Positions 1 through 11,904 of a stretch of 64,000 nucleotides of DNA are shown one piece after another (position 1 is the first letter of the stretch; each line of letters begins with the position of its first letter). The notes below the pieces were generated by a model. That model ran no database searches. It was given only the letters and a program-made list of their open reading frames with translations, and had not been told where the DNA came from. Position numbers and translations under genes: made by a program. Origin of the DNA: Conus ventricosus. Lineage: Eukaryota > Mollusca > Gastropoda > Neogastropoda > Conidae. The stretch lies in NCBI GenBank assembly GCA_018398815.1, contig CM031621.1:1388806-1452805 (forward strand), given 5' to 3'.

Positions 1-208
1 TCCCTCCCTCTTCCTCCCCTATACCCACTGTATATATGCAGGACTCTCCCTCCCTCTCCCTCCCCTATACCCACTGTATATATGCACCCCTCTCCCTCCC
101 TCTCCCTCCCCTATACCCACTGTATATATGCAGGCCTCTCCCTCCCTCTTCCTCCCCTATACCCACTGTATATATGCACCCCTCTCCCTCCCTCTTCCTC
201 CCCTATAC
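1..208. repeat. 46-bp minisatellite, left-edge part
   Basis: About five tandem units of a pyrimidine-rich 46-bp repeat built on CTATACCCACTGTATATATG. It directly abuts exon 6 copy 1 and belongs to the same family as the large array at 24.5-29.95 kb. On the minus strand each unit contains TGCATATATACAGTGG followed by GTATAG, which is the exon 6 end and its putative splice donor. Long open frames across it are repeat artefacts. Confidence 0.93.
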
Positions 209-361
209 CCACTGTATACATGCAGGCCTCCACAATGCCAGGAGAGGGTCGCAGCCAGGGCAGGTGAGTGTGTACATGCTGTGGACCTCCATCTGCACCC
301 AGGAATCATCCACGTCATCCCTGTTGTCAGGGTCAATGTCAGGACCCGTGTGCAGACACAC
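209..361 (-). pseudogene. PIPOX-like exon 6, copy 1 (frameshifted)
   Basis: An exon of a sarcosine oxidase/L-pipecolate oxidase-like FAD enzyme, reading right to left. The acceptor is CTTCACTCCAG just right of 361. The peptide begins VCLHTGPDIDPDNRDD and continues in phase 0 from exon 5. The exon is 153 bp, one base shorter than its twin at 29950-30103. The missing base falls after DDSWVQ (around 275-285) and shifts the frame, so the downstream half reads wrongly. The family-conserved segment before the covalent-flavin cysteine is therefore lost in this copy. The putative donor GTATAG is embedded in the first unit of the adjacent 46-bp minisatellite. The exon assignment is strong because both copies share splice sites and family-like sequence. 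Whether the frameshift is real or a consensus error cannot be told from this sequence. Confidence 0.75.
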
Positions 362-458
362 CTGGAGTGAAGGAAGGGACAGGGGGTCAGACAGTCCTCA
401 GCTGTGGGCACTCTCACTGACACCATTCACACTGCTCATTCTGCCTCCTACATACACT

Positions 459-3400
459 GCCTCACCAATGACAGTCCACAGCCTCACCAATGACAGTCCA
501 CAGTGATGTCACAGCCTCACCAATGACAGTCCACAGTGATGTCACAGCCTCACCAATGACAGTCCACAGTGATGTCACAGCCTCACCAATGACAGTCCAC
601 ACAGTGATGTCACAGCCTCACCAATGACAGTCCACAGTAATGTCACAGCCTCACCAATGAGTGATGTCACAGCCTGACCAATGACAGTCCACAGTGATGC
701 CACAGCCTCACCAATGAGTGATGTCACAGCCTCACCAATGACAGTCCACACAGTGATGTCACAGCCTCACCAATGACAGTCCACAGTGATGTCACAGCCT
801 CACCAATGAGTGATGTCACAGCCTCACCAATGACAGTCCACACAGTGATATCACAGCCTCACCAATGAAAGTCCACAGTGATGTCACAGCCTCACCAGTG
901 ACAGTCCACAGTGATGTCACAACCTCACCAATGACAGTCCACATAGTGATGACACAGCCTCACCAATGACAGTCCACAGTGATTACACAGCCTCACCAAT
1001 GACAGTCCACAGTGGATGTCACAGCCTCACCAATGACAGTCCACAGTGATGTCACAGCCTCACCAATGACAGTCCACAGTGATGTCACAACCTCACCAAT
1101 GACAGTCCACAGTGATGTCACAGCCTCACCAGTGACAGTCCACACAGTGATGTCACAGCCTCACCAATGACAGTCCACAGTGATGTCACAGCCTCACCAA
1201 TAACAGTCCACACAGTGATGTCACAGCCTCACCAATGACAGTCCACACAGTGATGTCACAGCCTCACCAATGACAGTCCACAGTGATGTCACAGCCTCAC
1301 CAATGACAGTCCACACAGTGATGTCACAGCCTCACCAGTGACAGTCCACACAGTGATGTCACAGCCTCACCAATGACAGTCAACAGCCTCACCAATGACA
1401 GTCCACAGTGATGTCACAGCCTCACCAATGACAGTCCACAGTGATGTCACAGCCTCACCAATGACAGTCCACAGTGATGTCACAGCCTCACCAATGACAG
1501 TCCACAGTGATGTCACAGCCTCACCAATGACAGTCCACAGTGATGTCACAGCCTCACCAATGACAGTCCACAGTGATGTCACAGCCTCACCAATGACAGT
1601 CCACACAGTGATGTCACAGCCTCACCAATGAGTGATGTCACAGCCTCACCAGTGACCGTCCACAGTGATGTCACAGCCTCACCAATGACAGTCCACACAG
1701 TGATGTCACAGCCTCACCAATGAGTGATGTCACAGCCTCACCAATGACAGTCCACAGTGATGTCACAGCCTCACCAATGACAGTCCACAGTGATGTCACA
1801 GCCTCACCAATGACAGTCCACAGTGATGTCACAGCCTCACTAGTGACAGCCACACAGTGATGTCACAGCCTCACCAATGACAGTCCACACAGTGATGTCA
1901 CAGCCTCCCAATGACAGTCCGCAGTGATGTCACAGCCTCACCAACGAGTGATGTCACAGCCTCACCAATGACAGTCCCACACAGTGAAGTCACAGCCTCA
2001 CCAATGACAGTCCGCAGTGATGTCACAGCCTCACCAATGAGTGATGTCACAGCCTCACCAATGACAGTCCACACAGTGATGTCACAGCCTCACCAATGAC
2101 AGTCCACACAGTGATGTCACAGCCTCACCAATGACAGTCCACACAGTGATGTCACAGCCTCACCAATGACAGTACACAGTGATGTCACAGCCTCACCAAT
2201 GACAGTCCACACAGTGATGTCACAGCCTCACCAATGACAGTCCACACAGTGATGTCACAGCCTCACCAATGACAGTCCACAGTGATGTCACAGCCTCACC
2301 AATGACAGTCCACAGTGATGTCACAGCCTCACCAATGACAGTCCACACAGTGATGTCACAGCCTCACCAATGACAGTCCACAGTGATGTCACAGCCTCAC
2401 CAATGACAGTCCACAGTGATGTCACAGCCTCACCAATGACAGTCCACACAGTGATGTCACAGCCTTACCAATGACAGTCCACACAGTGATGTCACAGCCT
2501 CACCAGTGACAGTCCACAGTGATGTCACAGCCTCACTAGTGACAGTCCACACAGTGATGTCACAGCCTGACCAATGACAGTCCACAGTGATGTCACAGCC
2601 TCACCAATGACAGTCCACACAGTGATGTCACAGCCTCACCAATTACAGTCCACACAGTGATGTCACAGCCTCACCAATGAGTGATGTCACAGCCTCACCA
2701 ATGACAGTCCACAGTGATGCACAGCCTCACCAATGACAGTCCACACAGTGATGTCACAGCCTCAGCAATGACAGTCCACAGTGATGTCACAGCCTCACCA
2801 ATGAGTGATGTCACAGCCTCACCAATGCAGTCTACACAGTGATGTCACAGCCTCACCAATGACAGTCCACACAGTGATGTCACAGCCTCATCAATGAGTG
2901 ATGTCACAGCCTCACCAATGACAGTCCACAGTGATGTCACATCCTCCACCAATGAGTGATGTCACAGCCTCACCAATGACAGTCCACAGTGATGTCACAT
3001 CCACACCAATGACAGTCCACACAGTGATGTCAAAGCCTCACCAATGACAGTCCACATAGTGATGTCACAGCCTCACCAATGAGTGATGTCACAGCCTCAC
3101 CAATGACAGTCCACACAGTGATGTCACAGCCTCACAAATGACAGTCCACAGTGATGTCACAGCCTCACCAATGACAGTCCACAGTGATGTCACAGCCTCA
3201 CCAATGACAGTCCACAGTGATGTCACAGCCTCACCAATGACAGTCCAGAGTGATGTCACAGCCTCACCAATGACAGTCCACACAGTGATGTCACAGCCTC
3301 ACCAATGACAGTCCACACAGTGATGTCAAAGCCTCACCAATGGCAGTCCACATAGTGATGTCACAGCCTCACCAGTGAGTGATGTCACAGCCTCACCAAT

Positions 3401-6400
3401 GACAGTCCACACAGTGATGTCACAGCCTCACCAATGACAGTCCACAGTGATGTCACAGCCTCACCAATGAGTGATGTCACAGCCTCACCAATGACAGTCA
3501 CACAGTGATGTCACAGCCTCACCAACGAGTGATGTCACAGCCTCACCAATGACAGTCCACAGTGATGTCACAGCCTCACCAATGAGAGTCCACAGTGATG
3601 TCACAGCCTCACCAATGAGTGATGTCACAGCCGCACCAATGACAGTCCACACAGTGATGTCACAGCCTCACCAATGACAGTCCACAGTGATGTCACAGCC
3701 TCACCAATGAGTGATGTCACAGCCTCACCAATGACAGTCCACACAGTGATGTCACAGCCTCACCAACGAGTGATGTCACAGCCTCACCAATGACAGTGCA
3801 CAGTGATGTCACAGCCTCACCAATGACAGTCCACAGTGATGTCACAGCCTCACCAATGAGTGATGTCACAGCCTCACCAATGACAGTCCACACAGTGATG
3901 TCACAGCCTCACCATGAATGACAGTCCACACAGTGATGTCACAGCCTCACCAATGACAGTCCACACAGTGATGTCACAGCCTCATCAGTGACAGTCCACA
4001 GTGATGTCACAGCCTCACAATGACAGTCCACAGTGATGTCACAGCCTCACCAATGACAGTCCACACAGTGATGTCACAGCCTCACCAATGACAGTCCACA
4101 CAGTGATGTCACAGCCTCACCAATGACAGTCCACACAGGGATGTCACAGGCTCACCAATGACAGTCCACAGTGATGTCACAGCCTCACCAATGACAGTCC
4201 ACACAGTGATGTCACAGCGTCATGAATGACAGTCCACAGTGATGTCACAGCCTCACCAATGACAGTCCACAGTGATGTCACAGCCTCACCAATGAGTGAT
4301 GTCACAGCCTCACCAGTGACAGTCCACAGTGATGTCACAGCCTCACCAATGAGTGATGTCACAGCCTCACCAATGACAGTCCACAGTGATGTCATAGCCT
4401 CACCAATGAGTGATGTCACAGCCTCACCAATGACAGTCCACACAGTGATGTCACAGCCTCACCAATGACAGTCCACACAGTGATGTCACAGCCTCACCAA
4501 TGACAGTCCACACAGTGATGTCACAGCCTCACCAATGACAGTCCACAGTGATGTCACAGCCTCACCAATGACAGTCCACACGTGATGTCACAGCCTCACC
4601 AATGACAGTCCACAGTGATGTCACAGCCTCACCAATGACAGTCCACACAGTGATTTTCACAGCCTCACCAATGACAGTCCACACAGTGATGACACAGCCT
4701 CACCAATGAGTGATGTCACAGTCTCACCAATGACAGTCCACACAGTGATGTCACAGCCTCACCAATGACAGTCCACAGTGATGTCACAGCCTCACCAATG
4801 AGTGATGTGACAGCCTCACCATGACAGTCCACAGTGATGTCACAGCCTCACCAATGAGTGATGTCACAGCCTCACCAATGACAGTCCACAGTGATGTCAC
4901 AGCCTCACCAATGAGTGATGTCACAGCCTCACCAGTGACAGTCCACACAGTGATGTCTCAGCCTCACCAGTGACAGTCCACAGTGATGTCACAGCCTCAC
5001 CAATGACAGTCCACATAGTGATGTCACAGCCTCACCAATGAGTGATGTCACAGCCGCACCAATGACAGTCCACACAGTGATGTCACAGCCTCACCAATGA
5101 CAGTCCACAGTGATGTCACAGCCTCACCAATGAGTGATGTCACAGCCGCACCAATGACAGTCCCACACAGTGATGTCACAGCCTCACCAATGACAGTCCA
5201 CAGTGATGTCACAGCCTCACCAATGAGTGATGTCACAGCCTCACCAATGACAGTCCACACAGTGATGTCACAGGCTCACCAACGAGTGATGTCACAGCCT
5301 CACCAATGACAGTCCACAGTGATGTCACAGCCTCACCAATGACAGTCCACAGTGATGTCACAGCCTCACCTATGAGTGATGTCACAGCCTCACCAATGAC
5401 AGTCCACACAGTGATGTCACAGCCTCACCAATGACAGTCCACAGTGATGTCACAGCCTCACCAATGAGTGATGTCACAGCCTCACCAATGACAGTCCACA
5501 CAGTGATGTCACAGCCTCACCAACGAGTGATGTCACAGCCTCACCAATGACAGTGCACAGTGATGTCACAGCCTCACCATGACAGTCCACAGTGATGTCA
5601 CAGCCTCACCAATGAGTGATGTCACAGCCTCACCAATGACAGTCCACACAGTGATGTCACAGCCTCACCAATGAATGACAGTCCACACAGTGATGTCACA
5701 GCCTCACCAATGACAGTCCCCCACAGTGATGTCACAGCCTCATCAGTGACAGTCCACAGTGATGTCACAGCCTCACCAATGACAGTCCACAGTGATGTCA
5801 CAGCCTCACCAATGACAGTCCACACAGTGATGTCACAGCCTCACCAATGACAGTCCACACAGTGATGTCACAGCCTCACCAATGACAGTCCACACAGGGA
5901 TGTCACAGGCTCACCAATGACAGTCCACAGTGATGTCACAGCCTCACCAATGACAGTCCACACAGTGATGTCACAGCGTCATGAATGACAGTCCACAGTG
6001 ATGTCACAGCCTCACCAATGACAGTCCACAGTGATGTCACAGCCTCACCAATGAGTGATGTCACAGCCTCACCAGTGACAGTCCACAGTGATGTCACAGC
6101 CTCACCAATGAGTGATGTCACAGCCTCACCAATGACAGTCCACAGTGATGTCATAGCCTCACCAATGAGTGATGTCACAGCCTCACCAATGACAGTCCAC
6201 ACAGTGATGTCACAGCCTCACCAATGACAGTCCACACAGTGATGTCACAGCCTCACCAATGACAGTCCACACAGTGATGTCACAGCCTCACCAATGACAG
6301 TCCACAGTGATGTCCACAGCCTACACCAATGACAGTCCACACAGTGATGTCACAGCCTCACCAATGACAGTCCACAGTGATGTCACAGCCTCACCAATGA

Positions 6401-6685
6401 CAGTCCACACAGTGATGTCACAGCCTCACCAATGACAGTCCACACAGTGATGTCACAGCCTCACCAATGAGTGATGTCACAGTCTCACCAATGACAGTCC
6501 ACACAGTGATGTCACAGCCTCACCAATGACAGTCCACAGTGATGTCACAGCCTCACCAATGAGTGATGTGACAGCCTCACCATGACAGTCCCACAGTGAT
6601 ATCACAGCCTCACCAATGAGTGATGTCACAGCCTCACCAGTGACAGTCCACAGTGATGTCACAGCCTCACCAGTGACAGTCCACA
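459..6685. repeat. 33-bp minisatellite array, copy 1
   Basis: About 6.2 kb of tandem repeats with unit CCTCACCAATGACAGTCCAC followed by AGTGATGTCACAG (33 bp, 11 codons). Two length variants are mixed in: 35 bp with an extra CA (CACACAGTG), and 24 bp lacking CAGTCCACA (CAATGAGTGATG). The array lies in the intron between exons 5 and 6 of the minus-strand gene. A higher-order pattern is visible: the segment near 4177-4443 recurs unchanged at 5936-6202, an offset of 1759 bp. Open frames in it only reflect the 3n unit length. Confidence 0.97.
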
Positions 6686-6985
6686 GAGAGCAATCATTAT
6701 CAGGTGGTTACAAAATGAGGTGACCGATGCCACACCTCCCAGTCTGCAGTGGCGATCATCACACCATGCATAACTCTCTTCTCCCTATAGTCTGCTAGTA
6801 ACTTGTTTCCCTGGATGACCCCGCCCCCTAGGATGACCTAGCCCCCAAAAGACGAGAAGTGAACAGTCCTTCAAAGTCACTGTGGTGACTGTACTGACAC
6901 TAGTAAGATAAAGACAGTGGACATGCAGCAAAGACCTTCAACTAAGAACTGTTCTAAACAGCCATTAAGACTACTTCTGCCTGTA
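6686..6985. other. Unique intronic spacer
   Basis: Non-repetitive DNA between the 33-bp and 87-bp arrays. It matches 33574-34130 in the second copy of the duplicated segment, but lacks about 240 bp that the second copy contains at roughly 33610-33855. I see no exon or RNA gene. Confidence 0.7.
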
Positions 6986-6989
6986 CCTC

Positions 6990-7617
6990 ACAGTACACAC
7001 TCCCTGCTCTTAACAGTTACTGTAGCTCCTTGTTGAGGATTTGCAGTCAATATATAGCATGAATCCATACAAAATATCCACACACACTCCCTGCTCTTAA
7101 CAGTTACTGTAGCTCCTTGTTGAGGATTTGGAGTCAATATATAGCATGCATCCATACAAAAATATCCACACACACTCCCTGCTCTTAACAGTTACTGTAG
7201 CTCCTTGTTGAGGATTTGCAGTCAATATATAGCATGCATCCATACAAAATATCCACACACACTCCCTGCTCTTAACAGTTACTGTAGCTCCTTGTTGAGG
7301 ATTTGAAGTCAATACATAGCATGCATCCATACAAAATATCCACACACACTCCCTGCTCTTAACAGTTACTGTAGCTCCTTATTGAGGATTTGCAGTCAAT
7401 ATATAGCATGCATCCTTACAAAATATCCACACACACTCCCTGCTCTTAACAGTTACTGTAGCTCCTTATTGAGGATTTTCAGTCAATATAATTAAAAATA
7501 TAGCATGCATCCTTACAAAATATCCACACACACTCCCTGCTCTTTACAGTTACTGTAGCTCCTTATTGAGGATTTGCAGTCAATACATAGCATGCACCCA
7601 TATAAAATATCCACACA
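6990..7617. repeat. 87-bp tandem repeat, copy 1
   Basis: About seven units of roughly 87 bp starting CACACTCCCTGCTCTTAACA and containing ATATAGCATGCATCC. One unit carries a short insertion (AATTAAAAATA near 7490). The corresponding array in the duplicate (34130-34395) has only about three units. It lies in the intron downstream of exon 5 copy 1. Confidence 0.95.
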
Positions 7618-7734
7618 CACACAAATGACAAATGGCACAGGCACACAACATGAAACGCAAACAATGTGTACAATGCACACAAAACCTGCTTGTTTGAAAA
7701 GTGGCCACTGGAGCCGAGCTATTTAGACACCTAC

Positions 7735-7884
7735 CTTGACATATCCAGGATACTCGTCACTCGGCAGGCCATAGATGTAATGTCCACCCTCCTCCTCCCT
7801 TGCATCAATAAAGCAAGGGAACCAGTCACTGGCATGGCTCTTCTCCTTCTTCTCTTGCCAGTACAAAACGGTGACGCGTTTTGG
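7735..7884 (-). CDS. PIPOX: PIPOX-like exon 5, copy 1 (intact)
   Basis: A 150-bp, 50-codon, phase 0/0 exon of the sarcosine oxidase/pipecolate oxidase-like gene. The acceptor is CTTGTTACAG right of 7884 and the donor is GTAGGTG left of 7735. The peptide runs from PKRVTVLYWQ to YGLPSDEYPGYVK. In this family the segment follows the GPWT region and contains the Y-W strand and the YGLP substrate-domain motif. It joins in phase to exon 4, which ends in LPLQ, and to exon 6, which begins VCLH. Compared with copy 2 it has nine extra in-frame bases (EKK/KEK region) and no frameshift. Assignment rests on the run of family motifs and consensus splice sites. Confidence 0.88.
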
Positions 7885-8603
7885 CTGTAACAAGGAAACA
7901 CAGCATTGGAGATGTACTTATACCTCTTGTCACACCTTACTCTCCTACTGAACATTGACAAAGCAGACCAATTTAACCCTTACTCCGCGACCATGTGGTT
8001 CACCACCAATGTCACCGAAATACAACCAACGAGGGTTACCTAGCTACCGATACTCTCACTCTCCAATCTGATGAGACAGAAAGCCAGAAAGAAACGTCAC
8101 AGTTGTGCTTACAGCCATTTGCTTCATCAGAGCACTATTCAATTAAGTGTTTTTTTAAAATCAGTTCATACTGATTGTTTTTCCATTCACTATGACGTCA
8201 CAACCAAGCACTTCACATACTCAGCTTTGCCCATGAAAGATGGCTGACGGAAGGAGACGGAACCAAACTCTGAGCTCCCGAGGAGGCTGTAGTAGAGGGA
8301 GCGGATGGTTCCCTAAATCTTTCTACCATACAAGGAAGAGAATCCCCAAAGGGAAGAGGCCCTTGAGTAGGATACTGTGTAAGAACTACTTTTTTCCTCT
8401 GCTCTTTGACGAGCACAGTCAAGCAAATTGTCTCTATAAACTAAAGACATTTTTGCAGACAGAGAAAGAGGGGACAGGAACGCCGCCAAAGAAACAGTTA
8501 CTGCTGCTTCAGCTGAGTAAAAAACCCTCTGCGAATCTTGTTTGGAAATCGCTCCCTTCTTCCAAAGGGTCAAAGCAGAGAGGACAGGTCCAGGAACAAC
8601 AGC
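7885..8603. other. Intron sequence, shared with the duplicate
   Basis: Unique intronic DNA upstream (in the minus sense) of exon 5 copy 1. Bases up to about 8400 match 34650-35160 in the second copy closely, after which the copies diverge. Open frames of 100-120 codons occur on both strands around 8240-8618, but neither shows a recognisable domain or splice context, so I treat them as chance. Confidence 0.6.
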
Positions 8604-9165
8604 AATGAGGCTGATCAATCAACGGAGCCGGCAAGTCTACAATGAGGCTGATCAATCAACAGAACCGGAAAGTCTACAATGAGGCTGATCAATCAACAGA
8701 GCCGGAAAGTCTACAATGAGGCTGATCAATCAACAGAGCCGGAAAGTCTACAATGAGGCTGATCAATCAACAGAGCCGGAAAGTCTACAATGAGGCTGAA
8801 CAATCAACAGAGCCGGAAAGTCTACAATGAGGCTGAACAATCAACAGAGCCGGCAAGTCTACAATGAGGCTGAACAATCAACAGAGCCGGCAAATCTACA
8901 ATGAGGCTGATCAATCAACAGAGCCGGCAAATCTACAATGAGGCTGATCAATCAACAGAGCCGGCAAATCTACAATAAGACTGATCAATAAACAGAGCCG
9001 GCAAATCTACAATGAGGCTGATAAATCAACAGAGCCGGCAAGTCTACAATGAGGCTGATCAATCAACTGAGCCGGCAATTCTCAAGAACTAATCAATAAA
9101 CAGAGCCGGCAAGTCTCAAGAACTAATCGATCAACAGAGCCGGCAAGTCTCAAGAACAAATGGTT
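8604..9165. repeat. 37-bp tandem repeat
   Basis: About 15 units built on AATGAGGCTGATCAATCAAC followed by AGAGCCGG(A/C)AAGTCTAC. The last units are shortened (CTCAAGAACTAATC). The array is absent from the second copy of the segment, where 64-bp and 44-50-bp arrays occupy the equivalent place. Confidence 0.95.
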
Positions 9166-9611
9166 TAGAAATGTAACCATTGACGGAAGATGTGAAGGCA
9201 AATAGGGCACGTCTGGATGACTGCGTTCACTCTCTCTCTCTCTTCAGGGGTAGAGGCGCAGAGGGTACCTGGCACACCTTCAGAAACCACCTGCCCCTCC
9301 ATTATCAGGTATCCTGGGGTAGAGGGTGCAGAGGGCACTATGGGAGACTATGTCTCCATTGCACCCAGGACCATAGGCTAGACGGTGAAGCACGGAGCAT
9401 CGGTTGCTGCAAAAATCAGTGAACCATCAAGACAGAGATGAGAGCCAAACATTGTGCACTACGTTGAATCAGTTCAACTCTTGCACAAGCTGAATGGGAG
9501 GAATGGATTAAAGCCAGTGCACTGACGCAGGTTTCACAACAGATGAGCTCGAACACAGCTTTCCGACATGACAAACTGGCTCTGGGAAGTACAAGGAGGA
9601 GAAGAAACACT
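9166..9611. other. Spacer between arrays, shared with the duplicate
   Basis: Unique DNA with one copy each of motifs such as CCTCCATTATCAGG that are expanded into an array in the second copy (37405-37640). The stretch from 9380 onward matches 37690-37900. No gene seen. Confidence 0.6.
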
Positions 9612-10095
9612 GGTCGACTTGGTGGACACCAGGGCACTTGGTTGGCCAAAGACAGTGTTTTCCTCCTGACTTGGTGGACACCAGAGCACTTGGTTGGCCA
9701 AAGACAAAGTGTTTTCCTCCTAACTTGGTGGACACCAGGGCACTTGGTTGGCCAAAGACAAAGTGTTTTCCTCCTAACTTGGTGGACACCAGGGCACTTG
9801 GTTGGCCAAAGACAAAGTGTTTTCCTCCTAATTTGGTGGACACCAGGGCACTTGGTTGGCCAAAGACAAAGTGTTTTCCTCCTAACTTGGTGGACACCAG
9901 GGCACTTGGTTGGCCAAAGACAAAGTGTTTCCCTCCTAATTTGGTGGACACCATGGCACATGGTTGGGCAAAGACAAAGTGTTTTCCTCCTAATTTGGTG
10001 GACACCAGGGCACTTGGTTGGCCAAAGACAAAGTGTTTTCCTCCTAATTTGGTGGACACCAGGGCACTTGGTTGGCCAAAGACAAAGTGTTTTCC
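9612..10095. repeat. 54-bp tandem repeat, copy 1
   Basis: Nine units of 54 bp (18 codons), each with CTTGGTGGACACCAGGGCAC and GGCCAAAGACAAAGTGTTTT. Because 54 is a multiple of three, four or more reading frames stay open across it, giving apparent proteins up to 278 aa. They have no other support. The duplicate array at 37908-38335 has about eight units. Confidence 0.95.
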
Positions 10096-11150
10096 ACCAA
10101 AGTGGTGAAGGCCAACTCAAACGACTGCTTCTGAGAATCCATGATGGAAACAAAACTCGAGGGCGTTTCCTCATCGAGGAAAATGAGAAAACTTATTTCA
10201 GTCTCACAGGGTGCATTGGTGTGAACTCACTAAGGGTGTTTACTCCTGTTAGCTTGTTGGTTGAAGGGAAAGTTAGCTCCCCATTAAAAAAAATCTCTTT
10301 TTTTAAAATCCTGATGTACTGTTCCATGCCTAGAGGATATAAAGCATTTGTTTGGACAGGAAAGTATGAAGAAATATGAACACAGATTTCCTAGAACAAA
10401 GGGACACCATATGTACTCAAAGAACTCCAGTCTTCTGACAGGTGTTACTTTCCAAAAACGTTTGAAAGCATGGACAGAATCGATGCGTTTTGGTAAAAAC
10501 ACAACCTGTCTATGTCAAAGGAGCAAAACCTCTCACAAAAGGCCTTAAGGGCTTTAGAGGCAAAGAATTCCGCGCAGGGTGAAGAAATTGGTAATGGGCC
10601 GATTAGCAGTACACCCTCGCCTAGCGCATACAGTCGAACTGTGTCATGGATGTTGAAGTGGTCAGGCAACTGTCACGGGACAGATGGCACCTAAGGTCGT
10701 GAGGACCCTCCCGAGTTTGAACCTTCCCGATAGCGAAAGGGAGGGAAATGTAACCACTAGGACCTCGGAGCATCGAGTAGGCGCTAAATACTCAGTCAGC
10801 TGAGGTTGCTTTGTAAACAGACCTTCAAGAGCAGGAGTCTTGGGCTTATTCAGATGGTATTGCCGTAGGGCACTGTGTTGAGGCTTTGTTAGGCTGGTTG
10901 AATGCGCGTGGACGTTGTTATCATAGCTTTCTCCAGGATAATTACTGTGTTAAAGTGGCTCCCGGAGTCAGTGGGAATTTTCGATGTCCATTTGGTGCCA
11001 AGTGGCTGTTTCCTAAGCAATAGGTAGGGATGTGTGTAAATGCTGACGTGTGAAAGAATGTAGCAAAAGGGGAATTCAGTGTACTTGTGAACAAGGTGGT
11101 GGAGAAGCAAGATGGACAAAGGCATAGCCCACAGGGAAATCCTTTGTGTC
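10096..11150. other. Intergenic/intronic spacer with a possible LTR-like fragment
   Basis: Bases 10100-10510 match 38340-38725, and 10510 is where the two copies of the duplicated segment stop matching. From about 10749 (TGTAACCACTAGGACC) the sequence has the TG start and tone of an LTR end, but I found no partner copy and no defined end, so this is only a suggestion. Confidence 0.35.
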
Positions 11151-11154
11151 CATC

Positions 11155-11241
11155 AGAGAACTAATAAATGTCAATTCTAGCTTAACCGCCCTCAACCAGT
11201 TTCGGGCGGTTAAGCTAGGAATTGGCATTTATTAGTTCTCT
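11155..11241. repeat. 36-bp inverted repeat (near-perfect hairpin)
   Basis: The left arm 11155-11190 (AGAGAACTAATAAATG to TTAACCGCC) and right arm 11205-11241 are reverse complements, with one mismatch and one single-base gap, around a 14-base loop. It lies 12 bp beyond the stop of the ATPase gene. It could be the terminal repeat end of the Polinton-like element, or a fused pair of such ends. No second copy is visible right of the N gap. Confidence 0.85.
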
Positions 11242-11252
11242 CCTAGTAAACC

Positions 11253-11888
11253 CTACAAACAAACATACTGTGTAGGATTGTCCGTTTTCAATACTAATTT
11301 ACTAAACTTTTCAGATTTTAGTTTTTGTTTAATCCTGCGTTTTTCCTGACCATTTTCAATAACATCATTTTCACGCATACATTTATCAAATGAGTTTCTG
11401 TCTTTCATGTGAAATAAAACTACAGTCTTTAACTGTTCTCTAAAGTCTTTTAAAACGGTGTTATATTTCTGACATAAAATCCACACACTTATCCCAGCAT
11501 GTCTTCCACTGAAAGCAAGTTTTGACAAAGTGTTTCTTTTTTTAACTATGTCTCTTTCTGCCGAACAGTCATCTATAATAAATAGTGTCTGCGTTCCTTT
11601 AAACAGTTTATAAAAGTATTCTAAACACTCACTCAGTTTATTGCTAGGATCAACTAAATATATTTCATCATCCGTCCATATAAACCTTCTATCATGATAT
11701 GCTTTGTTCCATTCAAGTGTTGGACAGAAAATCACAATATGATCAAAATTATAGCGATAAACTGTTTGTAATAGGTCGAGGACAAATATTGTTTTTCCAC
11801 AACCAGTCTGTCCACAAATCAGTGAACAATGAGGGGATTTTATCATAAAGTTTAACATCTGCATTGACGCCAAAGTTGTTTGCTCCAT
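11253..11888 (-). CDS. A32-like packaging ATPase of a Polinton/adintovirus-like element
   Basis: An intact 211-aa protein. Residues 26-33 are a Walker A motif (GQTGCGKT) and residues 101-107 a Walker B (TLFIIDD). A downstream strand (SGRHAGISVWILCQKY, about 129-144) fits the FtsK/HerA-type genome-packaging ATPases of Polintons, adintoviruses and other large DNA viruses. The family drives DNA into preformed capsids. The small size is typical of Polinton ATPases. The neighbouring minus-strand genes at 11905-12762 and 12781-13469 and the plus-strand capsid and polymerase genes form one element. It is the only gene of the element without an obvious break. Being a single-frame gene in AT-rich DNA, it contrasts with the GC-richer host repeats. 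Expression cannot be judged. Confidence 0.85.
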   Translation of the reverse strand: MEQTTLASMQMLNFMIKSPHCSLICGQTGCGKTIFVLDLLQTVYRYNFDHIVIFCPTLEWNKAYHDRRFIWTDDEIYLVDPSNKLSECLEYFYKLFKGTQTLFIIDDCSAERDIVKKRNTLSKLAFSGRHAGISVWILCQKYNTVLKDFREQLKTVVLFHMKDRNSFDKCMRENDVIENGQEKRRIKQKLKSEKFSKLVLKTDNPTQYVCL

Positions 11889-11904
11889 AGTTTTATAACA
11901 GAAT

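Noticed and set aside
459..6685. Possible CRISPR-like or centromeric array in the 33-bp repeats
   Set aside because: Units are directly adjacent with no unique spacers, and the host is eukaryotic. It is an intronic minisatellite.
7666..7961. Open frames in other frames and on the plus strand around exon 5
   Set aside because: The minus-strand exon with matching splice sites and family motifs explains this region. The other frames are shadows.
9416..10379. 252-278 codon frames over the 54-bp repeat, one containing VDTRALGW that recalls a protease DTGA motif
   Set aside because: The motif is part of the tandem unit and lacks the surrounding protease sequence. Several frames are open at the same time.
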